33,697 nucleotides of DNA from JANRIG01 sp033765235 (lineage in GTDB: Bacteria; Bacteroidota; Bacteroidia; Cytophagales; UBA9547): NCBI GenBank assembly GCA_033765235.1, contig JANRIG010000015.1:1-33697 (forward strand), in the 5' to 3' direction. Below, piece after piece: positions 23,167 to 31,778 of the stretch. A model generated the notes under the pieces. That model worked only from the letters and a program-made list of their open reading frames with translations. It made no database searches and was not told the origin of the DNA. Each line of letters starts with the position of its first letter. Position 1 is the first letter of the stretch. The translations under genes were made by a program, and so were the position numbers.

Positions 23167-25668
23167 TTAATTTCGTTTGCTTGCTGCATGATAAATAGCT
23201 ATCACAAATCCTATCACTACCAAAAGTGCCCCGCCCCATAGCAAGTCTATGAGTGGCTTTTCCATAGCTTTGAGTATGACCCAGTCGCGCTGTGTAGTAC
23301 TTATGCTGAGGGTGAATTTGCCGTTTTGAGGGTCTATATTCATTAGTGCTGCCTTTATGCCCAAACCTTCATCATAGTCGGGTATTCTACCTATCATTTG
23401 GTGGTGTATCACAAATATTGGCTCCAATACTACATCTGTATAGCTGCCCAATACTTTGATGGTAGCCTTCACAGCTGCATCTGCAGGTTGTAGTTTTATG
23501 CCTTCTACTTCATTTATTCTTTCTATATTTTCAAATACTGAATAATAATCGTTTATAAGGAATGTATCACCCAAAGCCAATGTTTTTTGCAAAGGTTCGC
23601 TCCACTCTTTTTCCTGACTTTCGTCGGGCACTGATGATACATGAGCGTATAAATCTTTATCCCCCATTTTCTTAATGTCGGGCGATGCAAGCAAGCCCAT
23701 TTCTTTATTCACCTGCGCACGAGGGTATAGGGTAAATTTATCATTGTCTTTAGTAAATTCTATTTCAAAATAGGTATTTTCAAATAAATATGTGATGGTA
23801 TCGCCTGCTTTGAGTATAATTTTTTCATTTTGAGAATAATTTTTGTTCATTACCCACAAGTAAGGGTCTTCGGTGGGGCGCACCAATTTTTTGGGGATAT
23901 ATAAATTGTATCCTTCCGGTACTATACACGGTCCTTTGTATATGGCTTGGTATTGACCCATAGTGAGCGGGTCATGCCGCCAAAGCAGTACATTATCGCG
24001 GTTCATATCTGTGCTAAACTGCTTTGAGTACAGCAACCCTGAGGTATTGGTAGAAACAATTTTAGAATAACCGGCCGAAAACAGTATGCCTATGAGCATG
24101 AGTATTATGCCCAAGTGTGCTACTGCACCACCCGAAAGTTTTGGATTTTGTCTTATAATTTTGATAGCCACCGCACCGTTGGCCACAAAGCCATATATGC
24201 AGGCTATGCACAGTATGATATATGGCAGTTGGTCAATTTTTACAAAATATATGGTGGCTATGGCACATATAAGAGTGATGACTATGGGGGTGTAGAAATA
24301 TTTTGTAAGGTTGCTTTTATCTATTTTATTCCAATAAAAAAATTGTCCGGTGCCTGAGAGCAATGCTATGACTATGCCAAACCATATTTGAAATTTGCTG
24401 TAATGCGCTATTTGGTCGGCTGGTAGTGCAAAGTTTGAAGCATAACCTACAGCTTTGAGCAGTGCATTGTACACAGGTATGGAGGTGCTGCTAAGTACCT
24501 GAAAAGCTGATAAACAAAGGGTAGTAATGCCTAAAAATATCCAAAAGTCTGATTGAAAAGCGGTGAATTTTAAGTCGTTTCCATTTATATTTTTATACCT
24601 CATTGCAAATAGCAATACTGATAATACAGCAAATGCTAATAGATATATAAGTAACTGCCCTGATAGCCCTAAGTCTGTGAATGAGTGCACAGAAGCATTG
24701 CCCAATATGCCACTGCGTGTGAGAAATGTAGAATAAAGTATAAGTATGAATGTGACTAATGCTAAAGATACAGAGGTAAGCACTGCAGCAATGGTTTTTC
24801 TGTAATTAATCATGGCGTGCACGGCTCCTACCATGGTGAGCCAAGGTACAAACACCGCATTTTCTACAGGGTCCCAGTTCCAGTAGCCGCCAAAGTTGAG
24901 GGTTTCATAAGCCCAATATCCTCCCATCAGTATTCCAATGCCTAATATTATACATCCTACCAGTGTCCATACTTTTGCCGGGGCTATCCACTCGCTGTAT
25001 TTTTTGAGCCATAGCCCCGCTATGGCATAGGCAAATGGCACTACCGTGAGTGCAAACCCTAGAAAAAGCGTAGGCGGGTGTATTACCATCCAATAGTTTT
25101 GTAACAATGGGTTGAGGCCTGTGCCATCTGCCGGTACAAACTCAGGTTTGCTCTGAAATATGGGCGCATTGGTCATGTATTCGCGCAGCAGTATAAAGGG
25201 CGAACTTCCTATTTTCACATCGCCCATTACCACGCCCAATATCATAGATGCTAAGAATGCTTGCACGGCACATATCACAGCCATCACGGGCATTTGCCAT
25301 TCGCTACGGCGCAATAGTATAATGAGCCCTATGAGGCAATGCCAAAAAAGCCAAAGCAGAAAACTGCCCTCTTGCCCTTCCCAAAAGCAACTCACCATAT
25401 ACTGCACTGGCAAGTGCGAGGAAGAGTGGCTCCAAGCATAGTAGTACTCATAGTAGTGGTTGTATATAATGGTGAATAAGCAACCCACAATGCACAACAC
25501 TGCCGCTACATGAATAACAAAAAATGATTTAGAGAAATATTCCCAAGACTTGCTTTGAGACTGCTCGCACACAGTGCCTGACACAAAACCATACACACAT
25601 ACCCCTGCTGACACAAAGGATACTATGACAGCAAGATGCCCCGCCTGACCTATAAATGAATGAAACAT
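23167..25668 (-). CDS. ccmF: Cytochrome c-type biogenesis protein CcmF/CcsA-like haem lyase
   Basis: CcmF is the core of the System I haem lyase that joins haem covalently to the CxxCH of apocytochromes c on the periplasmic side. The 833-residue membrane protein starts with several spans, then HPPTLFLGFALTVVPFAYA and the WWD haem-handling domain WAYETLNFGGYWNWDPVEN (about residues 250-270). FLTRSGILGNASVHSF follows, also typical of CcmF. A long periplasmic domain (about 550-800) and one final span with a short basic tail complete it. The other ccm genes are not in the window, so they are encoded elsewhere. TAATTTTG (minus strand, 25682-25689) lies about 13 nt before the start as a possible -7 box. 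Confidence 0.9.
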   Translation of the reverse strand: MFHSFIGQAGHLAVIVSFVSAGVCVYGFVSGTVCEQSQSKSWEYFSKSFFVIHVAAVLCIVGCLFTIIYNHYYEYYYAWSHSSSHLPVQYMVSCFWEGQEGSFLLWLFWHCLIGLIILLRRSEWQMPVMAVICAVQAFLASMILGVVMGDVKIGSSPFILLREYMTNAPIFQSKPEFVPADGTGLNPLLQNYWMVIHPPTLFLGFALTVVPFAYAIAGLWLKKYSEWIAPAKVWTLVGCIILGIGILMGGYWAYETLNFGGYWNWDPVENAVFVPWLTMVGAVHAMINYRKTIAAVLTSVSLALVTFILILYSTFLTRSGILGNASVHSFTDLGLSGQLLIYLLAFAVLSVLLFAMRYKNINGNDLKFTAFQSDFWIFLGITTLCLSAFQVLSSTSIPVYNALLKAVGYASNFALPADQIAHYSKFQIWFGIVIALLSGTGQFFYWNKIDKSNLTKYFYTPIVITLICAIATIYFVKIDQLPYIILCIACIYGFVANGAVAIKIIRQNPKLSGGAVAHLGIILMLIGILFSAGYSKIVSTNTSGLLYSKQFSTDMNRDNVLLWRHDPLTMGQYQAIYKGPCIVPEGYNLYIPKKLVRPTEDPYLWVMNKNYSQNEKIILKAGDTITYLFENTYFEIEFTKDNDKFTLYPRAQVNKEMGLLASPDIKKMGDKDLYAHVSSVPDESQEKEWSEPLQKTLALGDTFLINDYYSVFENIERINEVEGIKLQPADAAVKATIKVLGSYTDVVLEPIFVIHHQMIGRIPDYDEGLGIKAALMNIDPQNGKFTLSISTTQRDWVILKAMEKPLIDLLWGGALLVVIGFVIAIYHAASKRN

Positions 25669-25754
25669 ATGATATAAAGTCCAAAATTACAACCTATTGC
25701 GGATTGAAAGCTATTTTTATGATTTTTGTTTATTATTTAGGATAAACACCTTGC

Positions 25755-26666
25755 TTATTCTACCAAAAATTCTTTTTTCTCAACCGCCAAATAAGTGTGT
25801 TCAAAATGTTTTTTTGCTTCTTTCAAAAATGGCTCAGTGTCTTTGTACCTACTGGAAAAGTGGCCTATAAGCAGCATATTTGCTTGGCATAGTTTGGCTA
25901 TTTGTGCTGCTTGTGAGGCTGTGGAGTGGTAGGTAGCCTGTGCTCTTGCTTCGTGGCTATCCAAAAAAGTAGCCTCATGGTATATACAAGTAGCCCCTTT
26001 TATATACTGCTCTAAGTCAGTATTATAAATAGTATCTGACACAAACGCAAATGAGGCAGGAGGCGTAGCCGGCAAAGTATAGTCTGCAGCTTTGTATATT
26101 AATACGCCATTTTCTACCACATCATTACCGCTTTTGAGTGCTGTGAGGTGCTGTATATGGCGTATATTTTTTATTTTTGCCGGGTCAAGGTTTGGTTTTT
26201 TTTGTTTTTCTTCTATCAAATAGCCATACGTAGGTATGCGGTGCTTGAGAGGAAACGCAAATACATTTACGTATCCATTTTCCATAATTTGTATTTTATT
26301 ATCTCCCGATATTTCATGCAATGTAAGCGTGAAATCAATAAATGTTTGTTGATAATAAAAGTTTATACTTAATAATTCTTTGATACCCGGAGGTCCATAT
26401 ATATGCAACTCTGCTTTGCGCGAGAGGCTGTTGAATGAGCTTATAAGTCCGGGGAGCCCCAAAAAATGGTCGCCATGCAAATGGCTAATGAATATATGTC
26501 CTATTTTAGAGGTTTTCACACCACACTCCAATAGCCTCATTTGGGTGCCTTCACCACAATCTATAAGATACAATGTGCCCTCTGTATCAGCCAATAGTGA
26601 GGTCTGATGTCTGCCTAAAAACGGTGTGGCAGACCCCGAACCTAATATAGTGATTTTGATAGGCAT
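25755..26666 (-). CDS. rnz: Ribonuclease Z (tRNase Z)
   Basis: RNase Z cleaves the 3' trailer of tRNA precursors. The 303-residue product has the family zinc site HLHGDH at 62-67, LIDCGEGTQMRLLE (35-48) typical of tRNase Z, AFVSDTIYNTDL with its metal ligand, HEATFLDSHEARAQATYHST and the C-terminal LLIGHFSSRY. The PP-rich exosite (about residues 180-215) contains the AHVSD-equivalent region. Length matches the short bacterial form. Its ATG directly follows the stop of the STAS gene with no gap, so the two are co-transcribed. Confidence 0.95.
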   Translation of the reverse strand: MPIKITILGSGSATPFLGRHQTSLLADTEGTLYLIDCGEGTQMRLLECGVKTSKIGHIFISHLHGDHFLGLPGLISSFNSLSRKAELHIYGPPGIKELLSINFYYQQTFIDFTLTLHEISGDNKIQIMENGYVNVFAFPLKHRIPTYGYLIEEKQKKPNLDPAKIKNIRHIQHLTALKSGNDVVENGVLIYKAADYTLPATPPASFAFVSDTIYNTDLEQYIKGATCIYHEATFLDSHEARAQATYHSTASQAAQIAKLCQANMLLIGHFSSRYKDTEPFLKEAKKHFEHTYLAVEKKEFLVE

Positions 26667-27050
26667 TTATTCTTTGGTATCGCCTGTTTTGAGGTCATTT
26701 TCTATCTCATGCAGAAAAATGGCGTCTATGGCTTCTTCTTTGGTAGGCAGTATATGCAATACTTTGTCGAGCTGTGAAATATGTATGAGTTTTTTTACCT
26801 GGTCGCTGAGCCCATACATGATGAATATACCGCCCGATTGGTCGCAAAGTCTATTGGCAAGCAGTATAGAACTGAGCCCTGATGAGTCTATATATTTTAC
26901 TTCAGTAAAGTCTATAATGAAGTTGGCAAAACCTTCGGCATTGAGCGTGGTGAGCTCTGTTTTGAGCTGTGGTGTTTTCACCGCATCTATTTTATCCACA
27001 TGTATTTGCAAGAGGGCATACCGTTCGGTTTTGTCTAAAGTATATTTCAT
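26667..27050 (-). CDS. STAS-domain anti-sigma-factor antagonist-like protein
   Basis: The 127-residue product is a single STAS domain like SpoIIAA/RsbV: LDKTERYALLQIHVDKIDAV, then FIIDFTEVKYIDSSGLSSIL with the DSSGL motif. Ser57 is the expected phosphorylation site, which a switch kinase would phosphorylate and a SpoIIE/PP2C phosphatase would clear. No sigma factor, anti-sigma kinase or phosphatase is adjacent. A SpoIIE phosphatase exists about 19 kb away (5040-7157) but there is no evidence they act together. It lies 0 nt before rnz. A TAATTTTG box lies only 6 nt before the ATG and would give a nearly leaderless mRNA. Confidence 0.9.
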   Translation of the reverse strand: MKYTLDKTERYALLQIHVDKIDAVKTPQLKTELTTLNAEGFANFIIDFTEVKYIDSSGLSSILLANRLCDQSGGIFIMYGLSDQVKKLIHISQLDKVLHILPTKEEAIDAIFLHEIENDLKTGDTKE

Positions 27051-27116
27051 GAGATCAAAATTATTAAAATATGAGCATATTATACCATAAAAGTGATTTT
27101 TTGTCCGTTTAGTACC

Positions 27117-27142
27117 ATTTATTAATATTTGTGTTAATAAAT
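27117..27142 (-). terminator. AT-only hairpin downstream of purC
   Basis: ATTTATTAA (27117-27125) and TTAATAAAT (27134-27142) form a perfect 9-bp stem with an 8-nt loop, 4 nt beyond the purC stop at 27147. With only A-T pairs and no T-tract it is a weak terminator candidate. Confidence 0.3.
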
Positions 27143-27146
27143 AATA

Positions 27147-28094
27147 TCAAACTCGATTATTAAAGTGCAAAAGTACACTATTTTCTATTCTTTTTTCAAT
27201 ATTTTGATAATCTGATGGAATAAATTTTTTGCCTGTTACTTTTTCGTACAATTCTACATACCTGTCAGATATGGTTTGTATAAAATCATCACCCATATCA
27301 GGCACTTTTTGGCCATCTTTGCCCTGAAAACCGTTTTCTATCAGCCACTTTCGCACAAACTCTTTGGATAGCTGCTTCTGTGGCTCTTCGCCATGCTGTC
27401 TTGCTTGGTAACCGTCTAAGTAGAAATACCTTGACGAGTCAGGAGTATGTATTTCGTCTATGAGTACAATGTCGCCGTTATATTTGCCAAATTCATATTT
27501 GGTATCTACCAATATAAGTCCTTGTTTTTCTGCCATTTGCGTGCCTCTTTCGTATAGTTTCAGGGCATATTTTTCTAATACTTCATATTCTTTGGCAGGC
27601 ACTATTGCTTTAGCTATGATTTCATCTTTGGATATATCCTCGTCATGGCCTTGGGCAGCTTTGGTGCTCGGGGTAATGATAGGTACAGGCAGCTTATCAC
27701 TCTCCTTTAGCCCATCGGGCAATGTCACTCCGCAAAGGGTGCGCAAGCCACTTTGGTAAGTACGCCAAGCATGACCTGACAGGTATCCGCGCACTACCAT
27801 TTCTACCTTGTAGGGTTCACATACTATGCCTATGCTCACATGAGGGTCTGGTGATATGGTGAGCCAGTTAGGACAAATATCTTTGGTGTGCTCCAGAAAA
27901 TGCACTGCTACTTGATTGAGTACCTGACCTTTGTAGGGAATGGGGTGAGGCAATATTACATCAAAGGCCGATATACGATCGGTAGCTACCATCACTAAAG
28001 TTTGACCAAAGTAATATACATCGCGCACTTTGCCTCTATAGAAGCCTGTTTGCTGAGGAAAGTTGAAGTTTGTCTGCTTGAGACCTTTATACAT
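27147..28094 (-). CDS. purC: Phosphoribosylaminoimidazole-succinocarboxamide synthase
   Basis: PurC (SAICAR synthase) adds aspartate to CAIR with ATP in purine synthesis. The 315-residue product from the ATG at 28094 shows the longer Bacteroidota/eukaryote-like form: YRGKVRDVYYFGQTLVMVAT, DRISAFDVILP, PYKGQVLNQ, VEMVVRGYLSGHAWRTYQSG, PIITPSTKAAQGHDEDIS and LVDTKYEFGKYNGDIVLIDE. These contain the ATP- and CAIR-binding residues. A TTG nine codons upstream would add nine residues before the conserved start and is not needed. It is divergent from dxr, and there are no other purine genes nearby. Confidence 0.95.
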   Translation of the reverse strand: MYKGLKQTNFNFPQQTGFYRGKVRDVYYFGQTLVMVATDRISAFDVILPHPIPYKGQVLNQVAVHFLEHTKDICPNWLTISPDPHVSIGIVCEPYKVEMVVRGYLSGHAWRTYQSGLRTLCGVTLPDGLKESDKLPVPIITPSTKAAQGHDEDISKDEIIAKAIVPAKEYEVLEKYALKLYERGTQMAEKQGLILVDTKYEFGKYNGDIVLIDEIHTPDSSRYFYLDGYQARQHGEEPQKQLSKEFVRKWLIENGFQGKDGQKVPDMGDDFIQTISDRYVELYEKVTGKKFIPSDYQNIEKRIENSVLLHFNNRV

Positions 28095-28200
28095 TTTTAT
28101 TAATATTTTTTGTTCATGCAATTAATATAAAAGTTGACAAACGATATCTAAATATTTGCAGAAATAAATGCACTATTATATCAATCTTGAATAATCATTA

Positions 28201-28208
28201 TAATTTTG
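28201..28208 (+). promoter_or_regulatory. Candidate -7 box for dxr
   Basis: TAATTTTG matches TAnnTTTG and ends 17 nt before the TTG start of dxr. The nearest upstream TTG is 11 nt away, too close, so the -33 element is missing or weak. Confidence 0.3.
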
Positions 28209-28225
28209 GGTTGAAATAATATATT

Positions 28226-29395
28226 TTGACAGAAGAGAAAAAAAAAAGAGGCATAGCTATACTGGGTAGCACAGGATCTATTGGCACACAAGCGTTGCAG
28301 GTAATCAATGCGCACAAAGATTTATTCACTGTAGAAGTACTCAGCGCACACTCCAATGCAGATTTGCTCATTGCACAAAGTATTGAATATGAAGCTAATG
28401 TAGCAGTAATAGGCGACCAAAATCTATATACCAAAGTAGCTGATGCATTACAACCTCACGGAACAAAAGTATATGCCGGCACACAGTCGCTATGCTCAGT
28501 AGTAGAGATGGGCACTATAGACATGGTACTCACAGCTATGGTAGGTTTCAGTGGATTGCTACCTACCTACCATGCCATACAAGCAGGCAAAACCATAGCA
28601 CTTGCCAATAAAGAAACACTGGTAGTGGCAGGCGACATCATTACACAAGCTGCGCGAAAAAAAGGGGTAAATATATTGCCGGTAGACTCTGAGCACTCTG
28701 CTATATTCCAATGCTTGCTTGGCGAGTGGCACAATAAAATAGAAAAAATAATGCTCACAGCCTCAGGAGGTCCTTTTAGAGCAAAAACCACCGCAGATTT
28801 AGCAAATGTAACCAAAAATGAGGCACTTAAGCACCCCAACTGGACTATGGGTGCCAAAATCACTATAGACTCTGCCACACTTATGAACAAAGGGCTTGAA
28901 GTAATTGAAGCCAAATGGCTTTTTCACCTAAAACCTGAACAAATAGAGGTAATAGTACATCCTCAATCTATCATTCACAGCATGGTACAGTTTGCAGACG
29001 GCTCTATAAAGGCACAAATGGGACTGCCGGATATGAGGCTGCCCATACAGTTTGCATTGGCATATCCTCAAAGATTGTTTTCTGACTTTGAAAGGTTTGA
29101 TTTTATGAAGTTTCCATCACTCACCTTTGAACAACCTGATTTGCAAACTTTCAGAAATCTGGCCTTAGCATATCATGCGCTGCAAAAAGGGGGAAATGCA
29201 TGCTGTGTGCTCAATGCAGCCAATGAGGTGGCCGTAGATGCATTTTTGAAGGATAAAATAAAATTTTTGGACATCTCTAAAATCATAGAAATGTGTCTTG
29301 AAAAAATAGATTTTATGGCAACCCCTACTTTGGAAGCATACTTAGATACCGACCGCCACACACGCTCTTATGCAGCGGAATTAGTGGGTGAGTGA
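28226..29395 (+). CDS. dxr: 1-deoxy-D-xylulose-5-phosphate reductoisomerase
   Basis: Dxr (IspC) converts DXP to 2-C-methyl-D-erythritol 4-phosphate with NADPH in the MEP isoprenoid pathway. The 389-residue product has the NADPH fold start IAILGSTGSIGTQALQV with GSTGSIG at 14-20, ALANKETLVVAG, LPVDSEHSAIFQCL with the metal-binding acids, TASGGPFR, HPNWTMGAKITIDSATLMNK, and HPQSIIHSMVQF with MRLPIQFAL. The start is TTG at 28226: an in-frame TAA lies at 28217-28219 and no ATG occurs before the fold begins. Length is typical. Confidence 0.96.
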   Translation: MTEEKKKRGIAILGSTGSIGTQALQVINAHKDLFTVEVLSAHSNADLLIAQSIEYEANVAVIGDQNLYTKVADALQPHGTKVYAGTQSLCSVVEMGTIDMVLTAMVGFSGLLPTYHAIQAGKTIALANKETLVVAGDIITQAARKKGVNILPVDSEHSAIFQCLLGEWHNKIEKIMLTASGGPFRAKTTADLANVTKNEALKHPNWTMGAKITIDSATLMNKGLEVIEAKWLFHLKPEQIEVIVHPQSIIHSMVQFADGSIKAQMGLPDMRLPIQFALAYPQRLFSDFERFDFMKFPSLTFEQPDLQTFRNLALAYHALQKGGNACCVLNAANEVAVDAFLKDKIKFLDISKIIEMCLEKIDFMATPTLEAYLDTDRHTRSYAAELVGE

Positions 29396-29474
29396 GTTTG
29401 TTTATTTAATATAAAAAGTAGAAATCAAAAAATATCAAATGGTTATTTCTCAAGCCTAAATTCAAAATATATTC

Positions 29475-31778
29475 CTACTCTTGCACACCGTTCAGGTATT
29501 TAATTTTTGGTTTGGCGTTTTTCACTTCGTTGCCTCTATATATAAAGGTGTATTCTGATTTGTATTGTGCAGAGTATCCATCCATATCTATTATGAGTTT
29601 GAATAGATTGCTTTTCATTTTGGGCAATTTTATTCTGCCTGTAGGCCCTGCATAATTTTGGTTGGGTTCGCTACCCGGAAAATCCCATGTAGTGAATGTA
29701 ATTTGCTCATTATCATCATATTTAATGGTGGCGGTGACACGTGCGGGAAATACTTTTTCAAAACTATCATTTAGTACAAAAATGTCGCATGAGAAGGTTT
29801 CGCCTTCATCCCACCTGAACTTAGGTACCCGTGCGCTTACCAGTACCGGTCTGCAAGATTTGGCCACATGGTAGTATGCAGGTTTGGGTCTTGACGGCCA
29901 GTTTATCAGGCTATTGTTTGCAGCACATGGCCAAGGCTCCTGATAGCACCAGTTAATAGCCATGCCGCAATAAGGCTTTTGCCTGCGAGCTTCTTCAAAG
30001 ATACATTTGTAGCCTTCGCATTGTGTAAGTTGGCTGTATGATACCAAGTCTTCCAAAGTATTTATTTCTCCAAAATATTCTTTAAGAAATGGCATCTCGA
30101 GCCACCTGTGCTCGCCCCATACCCTAAATGCATGATGCCACTCCCATGAGGTACCCGTCTTGGGTGGCCATAGCTCAGCAGCAGGCATCATCATTTTAAG
30201 CACATCAAGATTGGCAGTGCCCGGCACACCAAATTCGGTATATGCTGTATTGTTAGCTTTGGGCATCCATTGGAATACCTCACCGCCATTTTTGGGTTCC
30301 CAAAATACATAGTGCCCATGCCCCATGCCAAATAGCGGACTTGTGTATATAAATGGTGTTTGCGGATCCAGTTCATAACAAAGTTTGTTCAAAAGCCTCA
30401 ATGGTAGCGACTGCTCTGTCATGCCACTCCACTCATTAAATAGTTCATTGCCACCGCACCACAGTGCCAGCGAGGGGTGCTCACGCACATGCTTGATGAT
30501 GGAGGTAGCCTCTTGCTCCAGCACTTTTAGGTATTTGGGGTCGTCAGGATACAAGTTGCAAGCCAGCGGAAACTCTTGCCATACCATTATGCCATATTCA
30601 TCACATATATCAAAAAAAACTTGCTTATTGGTCACCCCACCGCCCCATACTCTGAATATATTGAAATTAGCGTCTTTGGCAAGCTTAATGTGTCTTTCAT
30701 AAGTAAGGTCATCTGCCAGTCCCATAAATATTTCGGGGTGTACCCAGTTGCTGCCTTTGGCAAATATGCGCTTGCCGTTTACTTCAAAATATGCCGGAGC
30801 TACAGACCTGCTTTTGGGAAATGCCTGTGGCTCTACCCAACCTCCCTCACTCATGATGAGCTTCACTTTTCTAAAACCTATCATGCTCTCTTTGCGCCCT
30901 ACTACTAATTGTTTATCGTCATACAACACAAAAAAAGATTTGTATAATGGTTGCTTGCCACTTCCGTTGGGCCACCAAAGTTGCACATTATTTATTTTTT
31001 CGGATATAGTATTGTTGATATCGCTTATTTTGCCCTCTGTATTTATGATGAGCTTCCCGTCAGGGTCTTTCACGCTCCACCTGAAAAGATTGCCTTGTGG
31101 ATTGGTCACTGTAAAGTTAATATTCACAGTCACATTTTTTAAGCTATCAGAGAGTGTGTAGTTCACAAAAGCATCGCTAAGATATGTTTTGTCTTTCACT
31201 TCTAAGTATGTTTCATCCCATATCCCTCTGGTAATGAGCCGTGGATGCCAATCCCAGCCATAGCTCACTGCAGGCTTGGCAGACATACGAGCATTGTCAC
31301 GATAGTGCCATATAGTGTTGCGGCTGCCCGCTACGGTAGGTACAGGCATGAGGGTAATGGCAAGTTCGTTTTTGTCTTTTAATTTGGATGTAATGTCAAG
31401 ATTTACATAGGTAAACATGCCTTCTTGGGTATGTATTTTTTCTCCGTTAAGGAATATATCAAACTGGTAATCAATACCTTTGCTATGAAAAAAAAGTTTT
31501 TGCCCTTCATCCAGTTTAGGTTTTGCAAAGGTAGTTTTGTAGGTGAAGTAATAGCTTTCCATCCACGTAAACTGCTCAAAATTGTTGCTGTACCAGTAGG
31601 GTTGCTTGTATTTTTCGGCTATCATCACATCGAGCTGCACAGCACCCGGCACTGTGGAAGGGTACCATTTGGCAGGTTTTTCGGAATAATTTTTGTGATA
31701 TCCCACTTCCCATTTGAGAGGTTGGGCATGAGCTATTAAGGATATGGCAATGAATAATAGGCAAAAAACTTTGTGCAT
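29475..31778 (-). CDS. Secreted glycoside hydrolase family 2 beta-mannosidase
   Basis: GH2 beta-mannosidases release terminal beta-D-mannose from mannans or N-glycans. From the ATG at 31778 the 767-residue product has a signal peptide (MHKVFCLLFIAISLIAHA) and then the sugar-binding domain (SYYFTYKTTFAKP, NTIWHYRDNARM), GWDWHPRLITRGIWDETYLEV, and an immunoglobulin-like segment. A TIM-barrel core follows with WCGGNELFNEW (acid/base Glu445) and YTEFGVPG (nucleophile Glu515). The Cys near the C-terminal catalytic region and LINWPSRPKPAYYHVAK are typical. A longer frame begins upstream inside the repeat DNA and is rejected because the signal peptide starts at 31778. Location beside a FucP-like transporter and SusD fits a glycan-use locus. 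Confidence 0.9.
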   Translation of the reverse strand: MHKVFCLLFIAISLIAHAQPLKWEVGYHKNYSEKPAKWYPSTVPGAVQLDVMIAEKYKQPYWYSNNFEQFTWMESYYFTYKTTFAKPKLDEGQKLFFHSKGIDYQFDIFLNGEKIHTQEGMFTYVNLDITSKLKDKNELAITLMPVPTVAGSRNTIWHYRDNARMSAKPAVSYGWDWHPRLITRGIWDETYLEVKDKTYLSDAFVNYTLSDSLKNVTVNINFTVTNPQGNLFRWSVKDPDGKLIINTEGKISDINNTISEKINNVQLWWPNGSGKQPLYKSFFVLYDDKQLVVGRKESMIGFRKVKLIMSEGGWVEPQAFPKSRSVAPAYFEVNGKRIFAKGSNWVHPEIFMGLADDLTYERHIKLAKDANFNIFRVWGGGVTNKQVFFDICDEYGIMVWQEFPLACNLYPDDPKYLKVLEQEATSIIKHVREHPSLALWCGGNELFNEWSGMTEQSLPLRLLNKLCYELDPQTPFIYTSPLFGMGHGHYVFWEPKNGGEVFQWMPKANNTAYTEFGVPGTANLDVLKMMMPAAELWPPKTGTSWEWHHAFRVWGEHRWLEMPFLKEYFGEINTLEDLVSYSQLTQCEGYKCIFEEARRQKPYCGMAINWCYQEPWPCAANNSLINWPSRPKPAYYHVAKSCRPVLVSARVPKFRWDEGETFSCDIFVLNDSFEKVFPARVTATIKYDDNEQITFTTWDFPGSEPNQNYAGPTGRIKLPKMKSNLFKLIIDMDGYSAQYKSEYTFIYRGNEVKNAKPKIKYLNGVQE

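Noticed and set aside
28095..28121. purC start at TTG 28121
   Set aside because: The ATG at 28094 precedes the conserved N-terminus by the usual distance, so nine more residues from a TTG are not needed.
30385..31161. Several long plus-strand open frames opposite the beta-mannosidase
   Set aside because: They are shadow frames of the minus-strand GH2 gene, whose motifs run unbroken through the region.
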